Shown: positions 51,767-55,967 of the stretch, in pieces | Layout of the letters: each line of letters opens with the position of its first letter | Position numbering within the stretch: position 1 is the stretch's first letter | Assembly: GCA_025463125.1 (NCBI GenBank) | Contig: JAOAPX010000154.1 | Span: 1-55,967, forward strand | Length of the DNA: 55,967 bases | DNA from: Acidobacteriota bacterium | GTDB lineage: Bacteria > Acidobacteriota > Blastocatellia > Pyrinomonadales > Pyrinomonadaceae | Reading direction: 5' to 3' | The notes under the pieces: model-generated | The model's input: the letters and a program-made list of their open reading frames with translations, nothing else | What the model was told of the DNA's origin: nothing | Databases searched by the model: none | Translations under genes and position numbers: made by a program

Positions 51767-51781
51767 GCAAGCATTGTGCCA
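51767..51781 (-). promoter_or_regulatory. Sigma-54 (RpoN) promoter of the secreted-protein gene
   Basis: On the minus strand: TGGCAC, AATGC, TTGC, an exact RpoN -24/-12 match. Transcription should start near 51755, giving a leader of about 53 bases before the ATG at 51702. Confidence 0.85.
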
Positions 51782-51886
51782 AACGAATATAAGTATTTAA
51801 TTTACAGGAGTTTATAGAAAATAAAAGGATTGTTTAGGAAGAAATAATCACTGTAGTGTATTGATTGAAGACATAGCTTGAGTCGA

Positions 51887-53470
51887 TTATTTACGTCTTG
51901 TATTTCTTTCACTTAAGGCAGCTTCGGCGATATTCGAAACCCACCAGAACGCGCCTTTTGCGCCGAGATGTTTAAACATTAATTTAAAGACTTTCGGGTG
52001 AATCCGCGCTGTTTTCAGCAAAACCTGCTTAAACGAAGCGAAAGAGATTCTGTCTTGAAACATTTCACGGCTGATTTCTTCGTTTAAATTGCTCAAAGCC
52101 GCCATGACGGCGTTCATCGTTTCATTGACGACCGAAGATTCGCTGTTCGGTGTCGGGCGCATAAATTCAGCGAGGCTCGCCATCTGCGCAACGCGCGGTT
52201 CGTAGGAATTTATTTGCGATAAAGATTGTTCGTTGCAGGCGTTTTCCTTTAGCGCGAGCTCGGTCAGATTCGTCAATTTGCGAAGATTTCGAACGTGCGA
52301 GCCGAAGCCGCAAAACGTCAAGGGGCTCGATAATCCGGCGGCGTCACCGATCAGCAAAACTCTGTCGGTCGCCGTTTTTTTTACGTTTTTCCAGCCGTGA
52401 TGATGAATGCTCGGAATGTACCCGAAAACCGGTTTGACAACGCGCCACGCGCCGTTTTTCATTTTATAATCGGGAAGCTTTTCAAAATATTCTTCAAACA
52501 GGCGGAACAGTGATTTGTCGGCTTTCGATTCGACGGCGTCGTAGAAAAAAAGATAAGTCGTGTATTCGTCGCGCGTCGGGTTTCCGGCAAAACCTTCCCA
52601 GATTAATTGCCGGTTGTCGGAGGCGTCTTCGGTCGAAACCAGGATTTCGCCGACGCTGAAATCAACTTCTTTTTCAGAAGTTCCGTGTCTGAATCCTTTA
52701 GCTACGGTGCCGACTGTCGGGCAAACGTGCGTAATTGATTTTCCGTTGTTGATCTGGCGCGAAACCGGCGAATTCGTCCCGGTCGCGTCAACGAATAATC
52801 TGGCGGCGAACATCTTTCGCCTGCCCGTTCCCGCGTCTTCGCATTCGATTGTTACTTTATCTTTGCCGGCAAAGGCGCGGATAAAACGAAGATTGTTGAT
52901 GATTTTCGATTCGGTTTTTTTTAGTTTTTCGACGGCGATTCCAAGCAGTTTGTCCGCTTCAACTGCAACGTCGAGAACATTGTCCATATAAAGCCGCGGC
53001 GTTTTTATCCGCGAATTCCCGTCGTAAAATTTTACGAAACCGGTTTTATAACGATTGGCGACGGCTTTTTCGATTTCTTCGGGCGTGAAAAGTTCTGCGG
53101 CGACGAATTCCTGTAATTCTTCGTCCGAGATGTTCCAGTCGCGATGCGTTTTCCCGACCGTGTGCGCGTCGAAAACAAGCACTTTGCGTCCGAATTTTTT
53201 CGCCATTACGGCGGCGTGAAGAAGTCCGAGCGTTCCGCCGGCGTAGATGATTTCAAATTCGCCTTCGACGCTCGAATCCGCCGGTTCGGAATCGAAAACG
53301 ACTTCATCCGTCTTTTGAGGATTTTCCCGAAAATCGTTCCAGCGCCGCTCGATTTCCCAGATTCTTTTCAGCCACATTTCGCGATTCGGCAGATACGCGA
53401 GATTTTCGACCAACTGAGGATATCGGCGGCGAATTTCGGCAAGATTAAATTGCTTTTCCCTTATGCTCAT
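51887..53470 (-). CDS. FAD-dependent oxidoreductase (lycopene-cyclase/geranylgeranyl-reductase-like)
   Basis: A 527-residue flavoprotein. The nucleotide-binding strand is IIYAGGTLGLLHAAVMAKKF, with a divergent dinucleotide loop (GGTLG for GxGxxG) followed by KVLVFDA; the second FAD motif is VLLIGDAAGLSSPLTFCGFG, and RLFVDATGTNSPVSRQ corresponds to the DG/ATG strand. The N-terminal 75 residues are an extra helical region. Close relatives include lycopene cyclases and halogenase-like dehydrogenases, but no carotenoid genes are beside it, so the substrate is open. There is no Shine-Dalgarno sequence at 53470. Confidence 0.75.
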   Translation of the reverse strand: MSIREKQFNLAEIRRRYPQLVENLAYLPNREMWLKRIWEIERRWNDFRENPQKTDEVVFDSEPADSSVEGEFEIIYAGGTLGLLHAAVMAKKFGRKVLVFDAHTVGKTHRDWNISDEELQEFVAAELFTPEEIEKAVANRYKTGFVKFYDGNSRIKTPRLYMDNVLDVAVEADKLLGIAVEKLKKTESKIINNLRFIRAFAGKDKVTIECEDAGTGRRKMFAARLFVDATGTNSPVSRQINNGKSITHVCPTVGTVAKGFRHGTSEKEVDFSVGEILVSTEDASDNRQLIWEGFAGNPTRDEYTTYLFFYDAVESKADKSLFRLFEEYFEKLPDYKMKNGAWRVVKPVFGYIPSIHHHGWKNVKKTATDRVLLIGDAAGLSSPLTFCGFGSHVRNLRKLTNLTELALKENACNEQSLSQINSYEPRVAQMASLAEFMRPTPNSESSVVNETMNAVMAALSNLNEEISREMFQDRISFASFKQVLLKTARIHPKVFKLMFKHLGAKGAFWWVSNIAEAALSERNTRRK

Positions 53471-53537
53471 TTATTAAAACAGAAATTAAACGAAGTCGGA
53501 CGGCAAATCATTAGTTAAAAAGTTAAAAAGTTTGCTC

Positions 53538-53617
53538 GCGAAACAGGCGAAAATCTCGAAAAAGAAACTACAGCAAAAATAACTGTTTAGAAACAAAATC
53601 ATTTTCGCCTGTTTCGC
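53538..53617. other. Long inverted repeat in the mazG-oxidoreductase spacer
   Basis: GCGAAACAGGCGAAAAT (53538-53554) is exactly inverted as ATTTTCGCCTGTTTCGC (53601-53617), loop of 46 bases, and a second partial copy of the right arm (CCTGTTTCGCG) follows at 53617. It could be a mRNA 3' stem of mazG. Confidence 0.5.
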
Positions 53618-53698
53618 CTGTTTCGCGGACACAAAGTCTTTAAGTTTAATAACAGGGAAAGATATTAAGTTTTTGCTTTAGCTTATTTTTCTTGTAAA

Positions 53699-54502
53699 TC
53701 AAGCTTTTTTCGCCTCATTCCAGAGCGCGTCCATTTCCTGCAAATCGGACTGTTCCGGAGATTTCCCGTTTGTTTTTAATTTTTCTTCGATAAACGCGAA
53801 TCTTTGACGAAACTTTCTGTTGGTTTTCTTGAGAGCCGTTTCGGCGTCAACGTCGAGTTTTCGCGCCAGATTTACCACGACGAAAAGCAGATCGCCGATT
53901 TCTTCCTCGATGTTTCCGTTTTTTTCATCGCGTTTGATGGCTTCTTTCAGTTCGATGGTTTCTTCGGTTAACTTATCGAAAACCTGCTCGACGTTTTCCC
54001 AGTCGAATTTTACTTTCGCGGCTTTTTTCGTCAGTTTCTGACCTTCTAAAAGCGCGGGAAAATGAACCGGAACGTCTTCTAAAATCGAGGATTTTTCTTT
54101 TTCGACTTTTCCGGACGCTTTTTGCTGGGCTTTTTTCAGATCGTCCCAGTTGTTTAAAACATCGTCGGCGGTTTTTAATTCCTTATCGCCGAAAACGTGC
54201 GGATGACGCAAAACGAGTTTTTCGGTTACGCCCGCGACGACTTCATCAATCGTAAAATCGCCTTTTTCTTTAGCGATCGTCGAATGAAAAACGACCTGCA
54301 AAAGCACGTCGCCCAGTTCTTCGCGCAGATTTCGCGTATCGCCCGTTTCAGCCGCTTCCTGAATCGCGTCGAACGTTTCGTAGCATTCCTCTAAAAGATA
54401 TTGCGCAAGACTCGCGTAAGTTTGCTCGGCATCCCAGGGGCATCCGCCCGGAGCGCGCAGCCGCGCCATTACATCTACAAGCTCATCAAAATTTTTTGAC
54501 AT
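53699..54502 (-). CDS. mazG: MazG nucleoside triphosphate pyrophosphohydrolase
   Basis: A 267-residue house-cleaning NTP pyrophosphatase with two MazG domains. The N-terminal domain shows MARLRAPGGCPWDAEQTY, LLEECYETFDAI and LREELGDVLLQVVFH (the EEx2E/ExxD metal motifs); the C-terminal domain has KLTEETIELKEAI and IEEEIGDLLFVVVNLARKL. It removes non-canonical nucleotides and can lower (p)ppGpp. The ATG at 54502 gives the usual N-terminus. Confidence 0.95.
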   Translation of the reverse strand: MSKNFDELVDVMARLRAPGGCPWDAEQTYASLAQYLLEECYETFDAIQEAAETGDTRNLREELGDVLLQVVFHSTIAKEKGDFTIDEVVAGVTEKLVLRHPHVFGDKELKTADDVLNNWDDLKKAQQKASGKVEKEKSSILEDVPVHFPALLEGQKLTKKAAKVKFDWENVEQVFDKLTEETIELKEAIKRDEKNGNIEEEIGDLLFVVVNLARKLDVDAETALKKTNRKFRQRFAFIEEKLKTNGKSPEQSDLQEMDALWNEAKKA

Positions 54503-54654
54503 AATTTTCGGTTTTGACCGGAAGGGCAAGCCGCATACAAAAAGAATCGCTCGCCTTTACAGTCCCTCGTCGCTTACTTAATCTGATTTTGAATTTTTTT
54601 TCGTCAAAATGCTACTATCGAAATATAAATTTAGAAAACTTTAGGGGAAAAACA

Positions 54655-55209
54655 ATGGTAGAAAGAGAAGAAGAACAACTCGAAATAAAAGTTACGGACC
54701 GCCGCAAATTTAATTTGGATGGAAGCATTCGCGAAGGCGTCGAAATAGAACCGGAAAAACCGAAAACCAAAGCCCCGGCGCCTCAACCGGCGGCTGAACC
54801 GGCGTCTCAATTTGCCGCTTCCGAAGCCGAAACAGCAAATCCCGCCGAAAATCTCGATGAAACGGAGTTTGACGAATCGGAAATTCCAGGCGCTGACGAT
54901 CCTGCGAGTTTCGTTAACTTTCTTTCGACGCTTGCGACGAACGCCGCCGCTTCTTTAGGCGCGATGCCGCACCCTGCGACGGGGCAGCGCTCGGTCGATC
55001 TGGAAACCGGCAAATACTGGCTCGACGTTTTAGGAATGCTGACCGAGAAAACAAAAGGCAATCTTCACTCGCAGGAAGAGCGTCTTCTCGAAGGCATTCT
55101 GGGCGATTTGCGAATGCAGTACGTTCATCTGGTCCGCGCCTCCGAAGAAAAGCTCAAACAGCAAGCCGCGCAGAAATTTTCGGCAAACGACATTTTAGGT
55201 AAGAAATAG
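54655..55209 (+). CDS. DUF1844 protein
   Basis: A 184-residue protein. The N-terminal 90 residues are charged and Pro/Ala-rich (VTDRRKFNLDGSIREGVE, then AEPASQFAASEAETAN). The C-terminal DUF1844 domain (about 92-165) reads SFVNFLSTLATNAAASLGAM, VDLETGKYWLDVLGMLTEKT and EERLLEGILGDLRMQYV. The function of DUF1844 is unknown; it is widespread in Acidobacteria, Planctomycetes and delta-proteobacteria, often next to the MBL-fold gene found downstream here. ATG with TAGGGGA upstream. Confidence 0.88.
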   Translation: MVEREEEQLEIKVTDRRKFNLDGSIREGVEIEPEKPKTKAPAPQPAAEPASQFAASEAETANPAENLDETEFDESEIPGADDPASFVNFLSTLATNAAASLGAMPHPATGQRSVDLETGKYWLDVLGMLTEKTKGNLHSQEERLLEGILGDLRMQYVHLVRASEEKLKQQAAQKFSANDILGKK

Positions 55210-55358
55210 GCGGGAGTTGAAGCGAAGCCGGCAGACGGTTGCAGTAATTACGGGAAATTTGCAGATATCTGGAAGAGCATTTTCGGAACTTTCTGCGAAT
55301 TTCCCCGCTTTCTGCAAGCTTTCCGCCGCTTTTCGCAAACTTTCCGGCAAACTCTTTT

Positions 55359-55967
55359 ATGAAACTGACTTTTCTCGGCACCGGCACATCGACCGGAGTT
55401 CCATCGATCGGCTGCGATTGCGAAACCTGTCTGTCTGACGATCCGAAAGACAAGCGTCTGCGCGTCTCGGTTTTGATTGAACACGCCGATAAAAAAATCC
55501 TCGTCGATACTTCGATCGATTTCCGGCAGCAGGCTCTGCGCGCGAAAATCGGTTATCTCGACGCGGTTTTAATTACGCATTGCCACGTTGACCACGTTTT
55601 CGGGCTCGACGATATTCGCCCGCTCAATTTCCGATACGGCGCGATGCCGATCTACGCCGACGCGCTCGCGTGGAAAGATTTGCGCCGCATTTATCAATAT
55701 ATTTTCCAGCCGACGCATTTCGGCGGCGGTCTGCCGCAGCTCGTTCCGCACACGATCGAAAAGGGAGCGCCTTTCTCGATCGGCAAAGATTTACTCGTGA
55801 CGCCGCTCGAAGTCATTCACGGCAAACTTCCGGTAATCGCGTATCGCTTTAACGATTTCGCATACGCGACCGATTTAAATTTCATCTCGGAAGAATCGAT
55901 GGACGGCTTGCGCGATCTCGACGTTTTGGTGCTCGATTGCGTGCGCATCAAGCCGCACGCGACGCAT
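55359..55967 (+). CDS. PhnP-like MBL-fold metallo-hydrolase, N-terminal part
   Basis: The first 203 codons of a gene that leaves the window on the right, open to the last base. It starts MKLTFLGTGTSTGVPSIGC, has two cysteines in the CDCETC zinc-knuckle-like segment, then the strand KILVDTSIDFRQQ and the metal site THCHVDHVFGLDD (HxHxDH), with the next ligand in VIHGKLP and Asp in YATDLN. This matches the MBL-fold hydrolases related to PhnP (cyclic phosphodiesterase) and found downstream of DUF1844 genes. It lies 149 bases after the DUF1844 gene. Confidence 0.9.
   Translation, partial: MKLTFLGTGTSTGVPSIGCDCETCLSDDPKDKRLRVSVLIEHADKKILVDTSIDFRQQALRAKIGYLDAVLITHCHVDHVFGLDDIRPLNFRYGAMPIYADALAWKDLRRIYQYIFQPTHFGGGLPQLVPHTIEKGAPFSIGKDLLVTPLEVIHGKLPVIAYRFNDFAYATDLNFISEESMDGLRDLDVLVLDCVRIKPHATH

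Overview
The window looks like a chromosomal segment of a Gram-negative, diderm bacterium, most likely an acidobacterium of the Blastocatellia/Pyrinomonadaceae kind. This is an inference from gene content: a VWFA protein of the acidobacterial type, an AroD-AroE fusion, an MglA/MglB pair, YvcK, a TamA/BamA-TamB pair and a homocysteine methyltransferase-MTHFR fusion. No 16S rRNA, tRNA, phage, insertion sequence or CRISPR array was seen. Base composition and codon use look even throughout.

Layout. 1-2.5 kb: a minus-strand unit of a TspO-like membrane protein, AroDE and the start of a ThiF/MoeB-type enzyme that runs off the left edge. 2.5-9.4 kb: a gene-poor signalling and stress region with a small secreted protein, a tiny zinc-ribbon protein, a Crp/Fnr regulator, a PAS-like protein, two paralogous single-domain receivers (one lacking its phosphorylation residues), a NarL-type regulator, a decayed PAS gene and two small acidic proteins. 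Four copies of a near-palindromic GGGATTTTCCC-like box sit in the spacers here. 9.8-17.5 kb: MglA/MglB, then yvcK-glmU-hypothetical-glmS (UDP-GlcNAc supply) and a hemerythrin behind a textbook sigma-54 promoter. 17.5-20.2 kb: methionine/one-carbon fusion enzyme and a DUF433/DUF5615 toxin-antitoxin pair.

20.3-24.7 kb holds the most system-like locus: speD, a double zinc-ribbon/double DUF4178 membrane protein, a previously unlisted 49-residue membrane protein, a DUF350 membrane protein and a membrane-anchored spermidine-synthase-like protein, linked by 4-base overlaps or abutting codons. 24.8-32.2 kb: lipoprotein, dienelactone hydrolase, PfkB kinase, an orphan LysW-like carrier, a VWA protein and a membrane HD-GYP-GAF-GGDEF protein. 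32.3-42.2 kb: ribB-type gene with a degenerate GTP cyclohydrolase II domain, then tamB and an Omp85 gene for outer-membrane assembly. 42.3-47.8 kb: LolC/E-like permease, MFS transporter, galU, a frameshifted YdeI/DUF1905 pseudogene and serS. 47.8-51.7 kb: an envelope-stress-like set (Ser/Gly-rich membrane protein, holin-family YqjE-like protein, DUF3618 protein) and a secreted protein behind another sigma-54 promoter. 51.9-56 kb: FAD oxidoreductase, mazG, a DUF1844 protein and the start of a PhnP-like metallo-hydrolase cut by the right edge.

Themes: cell-envelope building (glmU, glmS, galU, Omp85/TamB, Lol), signalling by receivers and cyclic di-GMP, a candidate sigma-54 regulon of three genes at 2.9, 16.5 and 51.8 kb, and several proteins that keep a fold while losing catalytic residues (receiver, GCH II domain, LysW tail).
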